A stretch of 64,000 nucleotides of DNA from Zasmidium citrigriseum (GCA_002786025.1 NHNW01000005.1:744001-808000), one strand, 5' to 3'; numbered from the stretch's first letter, positions 22,693 through 34,122 are shown. Notes: generated from the letters alone by a model not told the origin. Program-made: numbers and translations.

Positions 22693-23061
22693 TTACCGGT
22701 CTGGGTTTATATAGTGCTTTGGGCTATGACTCTGAGCTTGGACGGGCTAGACAGGGGTGGTAGGAGCACGCCATATGGTTACGAGTTTGACGACATCTTC
22801 GATCGTTTTGTTGTTTATCGGGTAGGGGTGGGCTCGCTGGGGTATAGATAGAGGGAAGGCTTTCTTTGAGTGGAGCTGCGTTGATGTTGCTACAGTCGTT
22901 CTCTGGTGCTTCTCTCGTATGTCGATAGCTTCTTGACGATTGTTTCAAGGTGAATAAGACCCACACTAGATCCCCTTACTGTCACCGATTGTTCCTACTA
23001 GACCTTCGACTGATCCGCCTCCTCGTCCTCCCCATTTGATTTAGACCCTTTGAAGTGCTTC
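22693..23061. other. Convergent 3' intergenic region
   Basis: 369 bp between convergent genes. No ORF or repeat of note. Confidence 0.4.
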
Positions 23062-24039
23062 CTACAGCAGAATTCCCTTTCTGTCCATCAACGTCTTCGG
23101 GGGTACATCCTCTGGTAAATCATCAGCATTCCATAGACTGTCAAAGCAAACATGATCAAACATACCGACAAGCTCCTCAATGACGAATTCATGCACAGAG
23201 AGAGTGACAAGCCCCTGGAGTAGCATAGACAGAAACGGAGGCATATTCTCAGGACCGAAGCTATCCAGCCACAACGACCAAGCAGGCTGCTCCCGCGAGC
23301 TGTAACCTAGTGGAGTCTTCGACACCTTCACGAGAAAGGTGAACGAAATGGACGCCAGTGACAGGCCGATGACAGCCAGCAGGCGCAGACCATGACTCAG
23401 GACTTCTCGATTCCTCGTCTTGAGATGCTCGACAACCAGGCCTTGGAGTTTGGGTATCATCAGGGGTCGTAGGAGTTGTCGAATGAAGAACATGCTCATG
23501 AAAATAGACAAGCCCAGATATTGGAAGTCTACGAGACACATGATGTGCAAGATTCCCAGGTACACCATCATATTCCGCCTCATCGTATTGTGGCCAGATA
23601 CACCAGGCATGTAGTACATCCCAACGAGGAAGAGTGTGGCGAAGGAGATTCCGAGTACGATCTTAGGATCTTCCACGTTGCACCAGTATATGAAAGCCGT
23701 AGGTAGCATCCACGCGAGAAGTATTAGCCCCGAAGCTGCTTTCACTAGGTCTGGAGCGTCGAGGGCAATGAAAGTACCCCGTAGAGCATCATTATGGTTC
23801 TTCGCATCGGCAGCGGTTCGATCTTGCCACCTAGACCAGAAGTCCAATGGGAATTTAGTACTCGTCTGCCTGATTGTCCACCAGCCGAGGAGTGCGAGCA
23901 TAATGCAGCCAGACGCCAGGAAGTCCTTCGAGTGGCCAGGTTGTCAGTCTGGTGGAGCGGAGAGGGCAAACAGGCATACCTTAAAGTCCAGACCAGACTC
24001 ACGGTCTGACCAGCGTAGATCACGATCGAGCGAGCTCAT
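23062..24039 (-). CDS. Small multi-pass membrane protein, tandem copy 1, unknown function
   Basis: complement(join(23062..23111,23166..23925,23980..24039)), 289 residues. Two 54-bp introns; the 3' one is stop-free and in frame but is supported by the same intron position in the neighbouring paralogue and by the shared tail (E/Q)D-x-PPK. The start MSSLDRDLRWSDRESGLDFK is soluble, followed by six or seven hydrophobic segments at roughly residues 24-38, 75-98, 104-122, 135-150, 160-175, 195-215 and 245-265. Conserved with the paralogue are YW-x3-EDP-x-I-x-x-G-I/V-SFA, LASISFTFLV, SKTPLG-x-SSR and WxxWxDSxGP. I recognise no transporter or enzyme motif. It looks like a divergent member of the multi-pass proteins that are numerous in Pezizomycotina genomes. 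Function unknown. Confidence 0.68.
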
Positions 24040-24429
24040 GGTGATGGCCTTGGAGTTGATGCAATAGATGATATGTGCAGAAATTTGGTCGTTTCGACGA
24101 AGGACGAAGATACTGGTTCCACCGAAGAACCTGAGGGGCCCTCTGGTCGATGAGCCACCTCGTTTGGCGCTGATCCACTTGTTGCAGGCATCCTAGATGT
24201 TGTGTAACGATGGAGCGGATGCTGCCAAGTAAGGAATGCCAGCTTGATGCGCCTCCTTTCCTGAGATAACGGAAGATGAAAGTGTACGGATCATGAACAA
24301 TTCGTTGCAACGTCGAGGGTCGGCAACGCAGCGACGGTGCAGAAGGTCCTTCCCGGGGGCAGGCCGGAAAGAACGACTTTGCCCAATTCGATCTGACTTC
24401 GAAAGAGAGCTCCTTGAAGTGAACCCAGC

Positions 24430-24447
24430 CTCACGACGTCAAAGGCT
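24430..24447 (-). other. Probable relic of the 3' end of the tetraspan gene
   Basis: This stretch matches the last codons plus stop of the gene at 25944-26914 (bases 25943-25960) at 17 of 18 positions. On the minus strand it reads E-P-L-T-S-stop against E-P-L-R-S-stop. Its place upstream of copy 1 mirrors that of the intact gene end upstream of copy 2. Confidence 0.45.
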
Positions 24448-24491
24448 TATTGATCACCTCATAAATTCAACCTCTGATTCCAAGAAATGCA

Positions 24492-25534
24492 CTAATCGCC
24501 TTTCTCCTCAGTGACTGCCTCAGCTGAGCGGTGACTCTGCGACTCACGAGCCTTCTCATCCCTAATCGTAGCGGATTCAAATCGGTGTGAATGCCTGCCA
24601 CTGCCGGAATTCTTTCTCGTCCACGGCTTCGGGGGCAAATCCTCTGTTAGCTCGTTAGGTCTTTACACATCCCAAGAACACAAACGAAGATAAAACTCAC
24701 GAAGTATAGCCTGAAGCAACATCCCCACACGACAGACGAAGAATCCCACGAGCACCAAAGACAGAGGCGTCTCATCTGGCCCCAAACTGTCTATCCACGT
24801 CAACCAAGCATGTTGCTTACGCGAGCTGATGCCCAGTGGAGTCTTGGATATCCAGACAAGAAACGTGAACGAGATAGAGGCCAGGCACAATCCCACGACA
24901 CCCAGAGTCGGAAGCAAGACTCTCCATTGTCCCGCTTGGAGATGCTCCAGAATTAGATTGTGGACTTTCGGCAGCATGTGGAAGAGTAGGATCCAGAACA
25001 CTCCCAGCAGCGGGCTGTTTGGGCCGAGGACCTGGAAATGTGCAAAAGGCGCGACATGCAAGATTCCGAAGAAGAGGATTGTCTTCCATCGCCTGTCGCT
25101 CAAACTGTGTGCCTTATGGACGGCGAGCTTTTCAGTGATTCCGACAATGACACTGAACGCAAACGATACGCCGATTAGGATCCTAGGGTCTTCGACTTGG
25201 AACCAGTATACAAGGGCCATGGGCAACAACCACGCCAGAAACATCGCCGCCGCTGGAGCCCGCTCTGCCGGAAAACGGGTACCTGGAATGTCCAAAGGGC
25301 GTAGCTGTCCACGCTCGGCGTCATTTTGTGCCGCTGTGATGTGCTCTTGCGTGTCATATTGACAATTTCGAAGCGAGCAAAGGTGGAAGAATCTCAGTTC
25401 GGGAGTGGGAATGATGTCCGCTAAGAGAAGCGCTAGGTTGGTGCACAAAACTATTATGAATTGCTTTGGATGGTCAACGACTGTTCCCACTGGAGAGGTG
25501 AGCGGAAAATACTTACAAGAACAAGGTCATTCAT
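24492..25534 (-). CDS. Small multi-pass membrane protein, tandem copy 2, unknown function
   Basis: complement(join(24492..24643,24701..25463,25517..25534)), 310 residues. The first exon codes MNDLVL only. The 53-bp intron (GTAAGT, GTTGACC, CCAAAG) restores a hydrophobic first segment QFIIVLCTNLALLLADII, matching copy 1; the longest open frame here begins at a GTG and is not the true start. The second intron is 57 bp (GTGAGT...AACAG). The protein has six or seven hydrophobic segments and the same signature blocks as copy 1 (YWFQVEDPRILIGVSFAF, DRRWKTILFFGILHV, LASISFTFLVWISKTPLG). The tail is longer than in copy 1 and is hydrophilic, ending EAVTEEKGD. The upstream region shares blocks with the copy 1 promoter (24201-24213 and 25707-25719). 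Function unknown. Confidence 0.66.
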
Positions 25535-25943
25535 TGCGACTGTGTGGGCATGGATTGCCGTGGTTTGCGTGAAATTCGATAGACGGTTTGCAAGTTGTCC
25601 TGAAATCGTATGGGACGAAACACAAGAAGCGATGTCGATTCGTCAAGGGACCGCAAAGCGTCCTCCGGTCAAGAAAGATGAGCCACCTCCTTTGGCGCTT
25701 GGCCCTGTGTAACGATGGACAGTATGCTGCCAAGCAAGGGATTTGACCGGTGAGCGTTCGCCGATCGTCAATGGCAACGACTTGAATGTGAATGGTTTAG
25801 TCGATCGAGCCGTCTGAGTGTAGGGGACTGGGTGAAGGGCCGCCGAGTTGAGAGTAGAAGATGGAACATTAGCTCAGGCCCACGGATGGCTCTGCTGAAG
25901 TATCATCTCGACAAGCGTCGTTTCTCCAAACGACATACCAGTC

Positions 25944-26914
25944 TCACGACCTCAAAGGCTCCAAATCAGTACCAGCCTTCATCGTCGCCACCCTCTTCGC
26001 CCGCTTCTTCTTCGTCTTCGTCCTGACCAAAGCCATAATCGTGATCACGACCGTCAACAATCCCAGTACAACATTGGCGATGCCAGAGTAGAACGAACTC
26101 GACTAACAACCACCACTCCGTCAGCCAACCACCACTATCACCCTGCAAGAGAGAATTGAAACTTACCTGCACATTACAATACCTCCCAAAATCCACGCTC
26201 GTCAAAGCATGCTGCAGCTCCTTCGCCGCATCACTACAAGTCCAGCCCCAAAGATCCTTATGCTGGAAAAACAACCAAAATCAGCATCCCAGACCCGCAA
26301 TCACGAAGAAGAAAACATCCACTCACCTTCCCATCCTTATCCGGCTCCTTCCCATACCGATAAACCCCTGCCGCAACCCCCCACCCAACAACATGACTCG
26401 CAATAACCGCCCAAGTCCACCAAGTACTAACACTAGCCGCCTTATTCGCCGTCCTGATCCCCTTCAAATAACTCACCATAATGATGAGATTCAGAATGAA
26501 AGAAACAGCAGCGACGGCAGTGTACATATACGTATACCACGTAATCGTCCCATTCGCCCAAGCCGTCCTCTTCACGCCGTTGACCAAAAAATACACATGC
26601 CTTGTCTGGAGGAACTTGACGATGGTCATGATTAAAGGGACGAGAGTTATGGCGGAGACGATGGTGGCGAGGAGGCGGGAGACGACGCGCAGGACGCGGA
26701 TGTGTTTTTTGAGGGTGCTGTCGCGCGTGGTGAGGGTGTGGAGGTCGGGTTCGTTGGGAAGGGCGTGGTAGGCGTCTGTTTGTTGTTGGGAGTAGGTTGA
26801 GGTTAGGGAGGCGGAGCTGGTGGAGCGGATGGCGGAGAGGTGCATGGGTTTTAGGTGGTGGTCGTTTGGGGTGGGCGTTAGGGTCGAGGGGTGTTCGTAG
26901 AAGCGGCTCGCCAT
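25944..26914 (-). CDS. Tetraspan membrane protein of unknown function
   Basis: complement(join(25944..26102,26167..26262,26327..26914)), 280 residues; both introns are 64 bp (GTGAGT...CCAG and GTAAGT...TTAG). The ATG at 26914 is the first available; the open frame continues upstream only to a TTG. The protein has a ~75-residue S/T/P-rich N-terminus and hydrophobic segments at about residues 78-104, 125-150, 163-185 and 231-253. Between the third and fourth lies a loop with the conserved-looking DLWGWTCSDAA...VDFGRYCNVQSSSFY, whose two Cys could pair. The C-terminus is basic (RTKTKKKRAKR). The topology recalls MARVEL or SUR7-type proteins but I see no diagnostic motif, so no function is assigned. 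Its 3' end is partly copied at 24430-24447. Confidence 0.68.
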
Positions 26915-27472
26915 GTTGAGGGTGTTTTCCTCGTCCAAGGTCGGTTGTAGAGACGGGTTTGGCTAGTAGAGGAACGAAAGGGTGTCGGTCGACGTGAGGG
27001 AGAAGACTGAAGATCACCTACCTCCCCACCGCGTGGATCTAGCGAATGTATTAACCACATCGACTACGCTCCCCGCAGAGGAGATAAATACCAAACACGT
27101 ACCTGAAGGCCCAGAGGCTTGTTTCTGCGTGGTGGCTTGCAGCGTCTTTCAGCTGCAGCTGACATACGAACCTTAACCGAAATAGCCCTGGTTACGGATA
27201 TGGCTTGCTCGTCCGGATGGCCTCAACGCCTTCTGAAACACCCTAGACCACCTGCTGTGAACAGTTTAGCATTTGTTAAACGATTGTAGTACAACATCTG
27301 AAGAAACATCGTTATCCCTGCAAACTCGCTATTGCTGAACGCTCGATTGATCTCAACGCTTGCAAAACTTCTCATCATCAGCCATTCGTTCGATTCCAAC
27401 ATCCGTGCTGTGCTCATCATGTGTGGAATCACTTCGCATCATGTAACAATGACATGTCTAAAATCTCATCAG
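26915..27472. other. Intergenic region, no gene supported
   Basis: 558 bp between the tetraspan gene's start and the 3' end of EXO1. Only short frames. Confidence 0.4.
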
Positions 27473-29723
27473 TCAACCCGTAAAAGCATACCGACCTAAG
27501 CTGAGCTTAGGCTTGTTAGCGCCGCCGTCCGTTGTATCTTCTGGGCTCTCGGGGACCAGCAAGTCTTCGGATCCTTTGGTCGTCGGAGGACTCGTCTGTC
27601 GAGGGTGTGGTCCTTCCTTCGTCTCTAGCGATTCTTCATCGTCAATGATTTCGTCTTCGACTTCGTTTGATGTCACCTCGGCTGTGACCTTCGTGTCGAA
27701 TGGTGACGAGCTTGGTACGGCGACCTCCTCCTTTCCAGTCAATACATCTTCCTCCGCGTCCTGGACAGAAGGCTCTGCTTGCTGCGTCAATCTCAGCGGC
27801 GTGCTTGCGAACAGTGGTGCCGATTTGGTCCGTGGAGTCGACTTTCGAAGTGCTCGCGGACTGCTGTATCTCAATGCATCAAGGTTGATACCGATGCCCT
27901 TGCTGAATACGCTGTGTTCTTTGGGAGAGTCAAAGCTTCCGAACGAAGTGTCTGGTGTGTTGACGCCCGCTGATTGAGTAGACTGGGATGAGGCAGTTGT
28001 TATGACGGTGTCCTGAGAAACGTCGCCGATGCTGATATCTGCTTCGTCGGCGACCTCTTCCGCGAAGACTTCAAGCTTCTTCCTCTTCCTTGGAGATGAG
28101 GTGCCACCGCCGACGGCCGGTTCTGGGGTAGCAGTCGCTGCCGCGACGGCGTCGGCCACGGAGTCGTCCGACCATAGGTCGAATTCCTCGCTCTTGGTGC
28201 GGTTCGACTTCTTGCGTAATGAAGGGCTGGGTTGAGCATCCGCCTTCGCAAAGAACCGACTTGTTGCGCTCTGCATACCTTCGACGCCACTCATAGCTGC
28301 GGCAAGTCCAGGCTCAGAGCACAGTCGCTGTCTCTTAGGTGATGCGCGATTGATCGAAGGTAGAGGATTGGTGACAGTCCGCCTTGGCTGGTTTGGAGCA
28401 GATGATGGCACTTGCGAGTTACCACTTCGACTGGCTCCGAATGCTCGAGCGGCTGGCACCTGCGAGGCAGACCACGACGTGGTTGGCTGTGACTCCAGCA
28501 GATGTTGTTGGCTTGGTGACGGCGTGAAGGAATTCGGATCCAGCTCAGCCAGCGGCACGCGCTTCTTGAAGAATTCTGTGATCGGCTTCCCTTGCTTCTC
28601 ATCAGGTGTATGGACTGTCCTGGCTCGAGTGACTGCTCGATGCTGGAATCTGTTCGGAACAGGTATCGGCTGCTTGGTGTTCGGATCGAGATCGCCAGAT
28701 GCAACGCCAGCAGCAAGCTCCGGTTCGACGTACTTGCCGATGTATGGCATGCTAGAAGCTTCAAGTCCGGTGGGAAGACTCGTCAGATTCAGCAAGGTCT
28801 TCGCCGCTGGACAGAACACCCATTGATACAAGAAGGTCCGCTCGGCATTCTGGAAAGCTTCGAGGTAGCCAGCCGGTACCTTCATCTTGCCGTCGAATTG
28901 AACAGTCTTGACCACCCTCTCGAGAGTCTTGTGCTTCCTCACGAGACGATAGGCAGTCTTGAGTCCCATCTTGTCGATACCTGGGAGGTAATCACAACCG
29001 CTCAGCATCGCCATCATCCGAAACTCCCGATCGGTCCAGCCGACAAGACTGATTTCTCGACACGCCGTGAAATGGTCCCGCTTGACCATGACACATTCGC
29101 CATACTGATCCAGCTTCGTAAGGAGGCATTTCACGCCAAAGACAAGCAAGTCCGAATCTTCGCTGATCACACCATTGATTGTCCCTTGCTTCTCGAGATA
29201 GGCGAGTTGGCTGTCTGCCTCGTACGGTGCAACGACGTACGGAACATCCATTCGCTTGAGCTCCTCGATGAGCTCTCTGGCCATCGCAGGTGTAACATCG
29301 ACCGCCTTTTGCAATTCCAGTTGGGCTTGAGAAGCCCTTCCCGTTCGCAGCATTTCCAGACCGACTCTTTTGCTTTCTCTCCGTCTCGTGGCGCGCTCCT
29401 TCTCGGTATGTGCCTTGCTGGGTAAGTAGTCGCCATCGAAGACCAGGTACGGTTTCACGCCGAAGTGTATAAGCATGCGGACTCGATGTAGGGCGAAGTC
29501 GATATGTTTCCGAGTCGGCTTTCCCTCAGCCAGCTCGATGGCACACGAGACGGTGCCACGGTGCAGCCAGCCATATGCGTCGACTCCCAGTGTTTGACCC
29601 GAAAAGTTTCGAAGATGGGTAGGCTTGTGGATGCTCTTGAGCAGCGGCAAGAGTCCTGGTAGCAGTGTCAGATATCAATATCAAGTTGTAGTCCGCCTCG
29701 ATTGGATTACCTTGGATGCCCAT
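27473..29723 (-). CDS. EXO1: Exonuclease 1 (5'-3' exonuclease, Rad2/XPG family)
   Basis: complement(join(27473..29655,29711..29723)), 731 residues. The first exon is 13 bp coding MGIQ plus one base; the 55-bp intron restores MGIQGLLPLLKSIHKPTHL. XPG-N spans ~1-99 with the active-site Asp residues in GVDAYGWLH and VFDGDYLPSK. XPG-I lies at ~135-225 with YVVAPYEADSQLAYL (Glu and Asp ligands), VISEDSDLLVFG and GCDYLPGIDKMGLKTA (helix-hairpin region). The remaining ~400 residues are disordered and S/P/T-rich, as usual for Exo1, where they carry mismatch-repair partner sites. The enzyme resects double-strand breaks, removes mismatched strands with MutS/MutL proteins and acts in meiosis. All metal ligands I can locate are present. 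Divergent from TMA16 with 280 bp between starts. Confidence 0.92.
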
Positions 29724-30003
29724 TTTGCTGGGCGATTACCGGCGTACAAGAGACCTCATTAGCCGACCATGATATCGTACACTGCCGCCGGTCAATACAC
29801 GCAAACCAAATGTCGCGTAAAGAAGAGAGTTGTCGAATGTTGGAGCAGACTGAAGGTGCAAGCTCGTGACGCGAGGTTGAACGCGTCGGGCTGCGGCAGG
29901 AACTTCCGACGATGCGGCCGCATCCCCCGCGTCGCACCTCACTCTGCAAATCAATTTTCCTCCAACCTTCAAAAATCCACAATTCCCATCAAAAGCAGGC
30001 AAA

Positions 30004-30543
30004 ATGCCCTCCAAACTAAACAAAGTGCAGAAGCACGTCAACAAGAAGAAGGGCCACAAAATCAACGCTCTTCATGAGAACAGCAGAGATGCTCAACGAC
30101 TGCGCAGAGCCGGGGCGAGAGACGAGAGAGTCGCGAAGGTGACGGCGACGAGGGAGAAGGCAAACAGGCCATGGCTGGACAGGATTGCGTTCTTCCAAGA
30201 CAGACTACCCGAGACGCTGCATCCGCTAGAAATTGAGAAGATCAAGGAGCTGGTGGAGGAGTTTCTCTCGCGGCTCGATGAGGAACTGGTGCAACTAAAG
30301 GCGGAGCGGAGACCAGGACGGCCGCCGTCGAACAGGCAGAACTTGCTCGAGCAACAAATCAAGCAGGAGGCCTTGGAGTATGAGAGTGGGTTCTGGCTGC
30401 CGAACCTGCAGGACGAGGAGACGTTGATGAAGCTGGAGGGCTGGGGAGGCGAATGGATGTCACTGGCGCCGTTGAGATTCGTGAGAGTTGTGAAAGATGG
30501 CGAGGTGAAGGAGAGCCATTTCCCGCCGAGAGGCGCCTCGTAA
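30004..30543 (+). CDS. TMA16: Translation machinery-associated protein 16
   Basis: Single exon, 179 residues. The start MPSKLNKVQKHVNKKKGHKINALHENSRDAQRL is reported here only in part as its hallmarks: a Lys-rich N-terminus, then INALHENSRDAQRLRRA. A helix-rich middle (PLEIEKIKELVEEFLSRLDEE) and the block ESGFWLPNLQDEETL follow, all as expected for Tma16 (about 170-190 residues). In yeast the protein associates with pre-60S particles and ribosomes. The basic N-terminus suits RNA binding and nuclear import. Short single-exon gene, divergent from EXO1. Confidence 0.88.
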   Translation: MPSKLNKVQKHVNKKKGHKINALHENSRDAQRLRRAGARDERVAKVTATREKANRPWLDRIAFFQDRLPETLHPLEIEKIKELVEEFLSRLDEELVQLKAERRPGRPPSNRQNLLEQQIKQEALEYESGFWLPNLQDEETLMKLEGWGGEWMSLAPLRFVRVVKDGEVKESHFPPRGAS

Positions 30544-30719
30544 ATGGTCAGAGGGCTTGATTCACTCTCCCGGCCGACGCAGGGAGCTGAGGCGACAAGT
30601 AGAAGCACAGACCCTTCCGTTCCCGCCCTCAACTTGAGAGTGCCCCTCCGAGCATCCTCCCCGCCTTCAATCGTGACGAACACACCTTCGTCAACCGACT
30701 CCGTCGCACGCGGCCGATA

Positions 30720-31468
30720 ATGGCTGATCCGTTCAATCCTTTTGGTAACCGTGTCAAGCATACGGCGTAAGTCTTCATCCAATCTCCGCCATAACGCTCG
30801 TGTTCTGACCATCTCTCAGCGTGACTGGTGACACGGTCGCCGTCCTTGTCGGCGAGAACGAGCAGCGCTTTACCATCCATGAGACACAACTGCGCGCCAA
30901 CTCGGCCTTCTTCGAGGCTGCTCTCAAGCACAAATGGGTGGAGAAAACTACTCGTACAGTCAAGCTACCGGAGGAAGATCCCGAGCAGTTCCATATCTAC
31001 GTCCAATGGCTCTACAGCGGCTCGATCCATGGATCCCAGACAGAGTGCTCTGGGGGCTTGGCGCGCGACTCGTGGTGGGCACTCATCAAGCTCTACACCA
31101 TGGGTTCAAGACTTCAAGACCATGATTTTCAAGACGCTGTCGTTGACGGCATCATCTGGTTGTTTGAAAAAATCAACCTGGTCCCACCCGAGAAAATGGC
31201 AAGACACATCTACAACCACACCACTAAGAACGACCCCGCGAGACGCCTGATCACCGATTGCTGGGTGGAGTATGGCAAGGCTGAATGGTTCGATGAAGGA
31301 GCTAGGGATATAGTCGATAGCACGGCTGAGTTCTTCTTCGATGTGGCGAGGGCATTTGCAGCAGTGGCCAACCAAGGTGCTCCCAAGCCAGCAGTCACCG
31401 CGAGCAGCCAGAACATCTGCAACTACCATCACCACGGCGATAAGCCATGCTATCGCACGAAACACTGA
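30720..31468 (+). CDS. BTB/POZ domain protein
   Basis: join(30720..30766,30820..31468), 231 residues. The 53-bp intron (GTAAGT...CTCAG) is phase 2 and joins MADPFNPFGNRVKHT to AVTGDTVAVLVG. The BTB domain spans ~18-130: V-x-V-L-V-G, FTIHETQLRANSAFFEAAL, KLPEEDPEQFHIYVQWLYSG, then LIKLYTMGSRLQDHDFQDAVVDGI. In fungi such stand-alone BTB proteins are numerous and mostly uncharacterised; some act as Cul3 adaptors. No MATH, Kelch or zinc-finger partner domain follows. The C-terminal ~40 residues have several His (YHHHGDKPCYRTKH). Target unknown. Confidence 0.8.
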
Positions 31469-31775
31469 GTGGCTACGGCTCGATTGGAAGATTCTCGAGG
31501 GGAGGATGTACGACCGGGGGACTGAAGGCGCCTTCCGTGGATGACATACCTTTCCACAGTCAGGAAACGGCATGAGCACGAATCACGCCAAGAAGAAGGT
31601 AGCTTAATACAGGTCTCTTCTTCATCTACCCCCTTGCGTCCCTACGCGGTCTCATAGGGGCTGTGCAAGATTGTTGTGTAACCACGATACGGCACTAAAT
31701 TACTACAATTCCAGCACCTCCCTTCTCGAGCCTCCTTTGACATCAGAAATCACGCACGACATACCATTCCCAGAG
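31469..31775. other. Intergenic region, no gene supported
   Basis: 307 bp, presumably 3' UTR and promoter. Nothing else seen. Confidence 0.4.
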
Positions 31776-32793
31776 ATGTCCGACTGTACCAAGTTTCGTG
31801 GCGAGAACATTTTCTCTAGTGTGGTACGTACACTCCACAAATCGCCACGTCCAGAGACTGAATTGACCCATCTGCCAGCTCGCCGTCGCCTTCATCGAAG
31901 CCGCCATATTCTTCATCCTCTTCTTCTGCTTCCTCCTCGTCACCGGATGGAAACACGGCCCATCCAAAGAATCGCCCTCACGCCGTCGTCGAGTCCTCGA
32001 AATCACACTCTTCAATCTGATCCTCATCCACTTCTTCGCCGCCTTCTGCTTCCTGGGCTTGTTCCTACGTCGATACCAAAAGTCCCCAGACAACAAGGGC
32101 GCGGAACTCGGTCTTTCCATCAGTGCCTTGAGCGTGTTCAGCACTCTAGCTGCTCGCGCAGCGCCGCTCAAACCCAATCGATCCGACTTCTGGTTCCATG
32201 CGCTGGTGCTCATGATCTACACTTTGGTCGTTGTCATCGGAACCCACGCATACATAACATGGGGCAATATCTCGCTCGAGATGAAAATCATAACACTTCT
32301 CGCTGCTTTCGCGGTTGGTCTGCCGAGTTTGATTTTGTTTTTGTACATCCCAATGGAGAGACGCAAGGGCAATGCGAACACCACAGAGGAATCCAATGGC
32401 TGGGTTGCGCGAATCGACAAGTTTTACCACATGGTCGTTGGCCCGCCGTTGACCGTCTTTGCAATCTGGGCAGTGCTGAATTTGAGGAATGAGATCTTCA
32501 CAGAGTGCGACATCGACGAGAGAAGATGGAAGCTCGAACTCTTGCTCACCGTAGGCATGCTTGCGTTGCAGTGCGTAGCGGCAATGGAGGCTTCACGCAA
32601 GGGTACGTTCTCCGTTTTGATGTTTTTTTACTTGGCTGATCACAGGATAGTCAAGAAGGAGGAGGCCGACGAGGCGAAGAAGAACGGGGAGGCAACGGTG
32701 CCGCCTCCTGATTCTGGCCCAGCTGATGTGTCACCTGCGGCGGTTCCAATGGATAACGTTGATGGATGCAACCACCAGAGCTCTCGGGCATGA
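31776..32793 (+). CDS. Seven-helix-like membrane protein of unknown function
   Basis: join(31776..31823,31879..32602,32651..32793), 304 residues. Exon 1 codes MSDCTKFRGENIFSSV. The 55-bp intron (GTACGT...GCCAG) restores a strongly hydrophobic first helix LAVAFIEAAIFFILFFCFLLV. About seven hydrophobic segments follow (residues ~17-37, 58-80, 93-105, 125-145, 160-178, 205-225, 240-255). A charged loop RRWK precedes the last. The final intron (48 bp, in frame, stop-free) ends in tandem acceptors: CAG at 32645 or TAG at 32650. Only the latter keeps the frame into a K/E-rich tail with P-rich end; the former stops after two codons. I recognise no functional motif. Confidence 0.65.
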
Positions 32794-33091
32794 GTAGCAA
32801 GGGAGCATGCGGGGGCCATTTTCCACACAGTGTGCGCGGACGACGTGCGTGAGTGCTCGGCTTCTGCAAGCCAAGGTCACACGACATGAAGGCATCCTGT
32901 GGTATGCCAGCTCAGCCCCCCAGAACGGCCTCGTGCTGCTAATTCCGCCACCACATTCCAGACCTATGAAGGGGAGTGCCGCGCTTCCAAGCATACGTGA
33001 AAAGAGCCATGCTCCCGGCGACCTCTCTGCCTGAGACGAGCAGTGCTCGACCAGCGAAATCGATACTTTGTCTCAAGCTCCTTTCTCAATT

Positions 33092-34122
33092 ATGTCGGAC
33101 GAAACGACTTCTCAGGGAAGAGGCTGTGAGCCCGATCCTGATATCGCTGGTCCAGGAGTAAGTTTGCTTCCCAGTGCGAAGTGATGTGGGATGAGATCTA
33201 AGAGACAGCAGATCCTCGCTTCTTTTGCGATATCAGCATCGATTACACTGGCGCTCTCTACAATCTCCCTCTGAGCCCCTACCCTAGATCGCAGGCGCCA
33301 CGAATCCCAAGAAGCAGGAGAAGGCGAAACTGCAACCAGGACTCACGCTGGACCCAGTTGGCTGGACATATTGGCAAAATCAGGCGACACTATGGCTCTG
33401 AGCCAACTGATTGTCACGATTGCCATGATCGTCAGTACCATGATCACGTATTATACTAAGATGCAGGACCCGCACGCCTATCTCGCCAGTATGCTCGCCC
33501 TGCTCGCTCTAGTCAGCTCATGGCAGCTCTTCGTGCACAACCAAGCACGCGTGAGAACTCGCCGATGGAAGGCAGTCCTAATCCTAGGAATCAGCATTCT
33601 GAATCTCGGTTCCATTCTCATCGGGTGGCACTCCAGAGTCTCCAGCAGATGGACAGGCTTTGCACTTGCGATTTCAGTTGGTATTACCGGCATCGCAGCA
33701 ACTTTATATATCTCGACTCACAGGAAAAGATTCTTGACAGACCGTTTTGTTAGAGTCTTCAGCGTGGTGACTACTCTAAGCTCATTTGTAGTAACCCCAT
33801 GGCTCTGTGTATGGGTGTTCCTCGTCAAGTACGGCACAGTCTCCTTTGGACACCGCAAGAATGAGGACGGCACCGTATGTGTTTTGGACACTCCCGAAGA
33901 CAATGAGTGGTCGTTCGGACAGATGATCGCGGTGTTCATGGTTGCAGCGCCGCTCATAGATCTGTTCATTACCCTGTGTGGTACGTCTTCTCACCGAAGC
34001 AGCAAGATCAACTGACTCACATCTCTACAGAGCACAGAGGGAAGAAGACACCCACAGACGGAGCGGAAGATCAACAACCTCTGCAGGACATACTTGCCAT
34101 TACACATCGAGCGACCATCTGA
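33092..34122 (+). pseudogene. Divergent multi-pass membrane protein interrupted by an in-frame TGA
   Basis: Conceptual join(33092..33157,33209..33980,34031..34122), 310 codons. Exon 1 codes MSDETTSQGRGCEPDPDIAGPG; the first intron (51 bp, or 54 with the adjacent CAG) leads into a good transmembrane helix (ILASFAISASITLALSTISL). A TGA at 33272-33274 follows immediately. The same frame stays open beyond it and, ~32 codons on, enters the next helix (MALSQLIVTIAMIVSTMITYY), then several more helices and a third exon after a 50-bp intron. No GT lies upstream within this helix that could splice out the stop. The frame and spacing otherwise match its relatives at 23062-25534 (DP motif, RRWKAVLILGI block). 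I therefore read it as a nonsense-interrupted gene. An error in the sequence, or use of a downstream ATG near 33392, cannot be excluded. Confidence 0.5.

Noticed and set aside
28592..29425. 277-codon plus-strand frame opposite EXO1
   Set aside because: It lies wholly over the conserved nuclease domain on the other strand.
33158..33392. A single long intron from 33158 that would remove the TGA at 33272
   Set aside because: It would also remove a well-formed first transmembrane helix, and the intron would be far longer than any other in this gene family.
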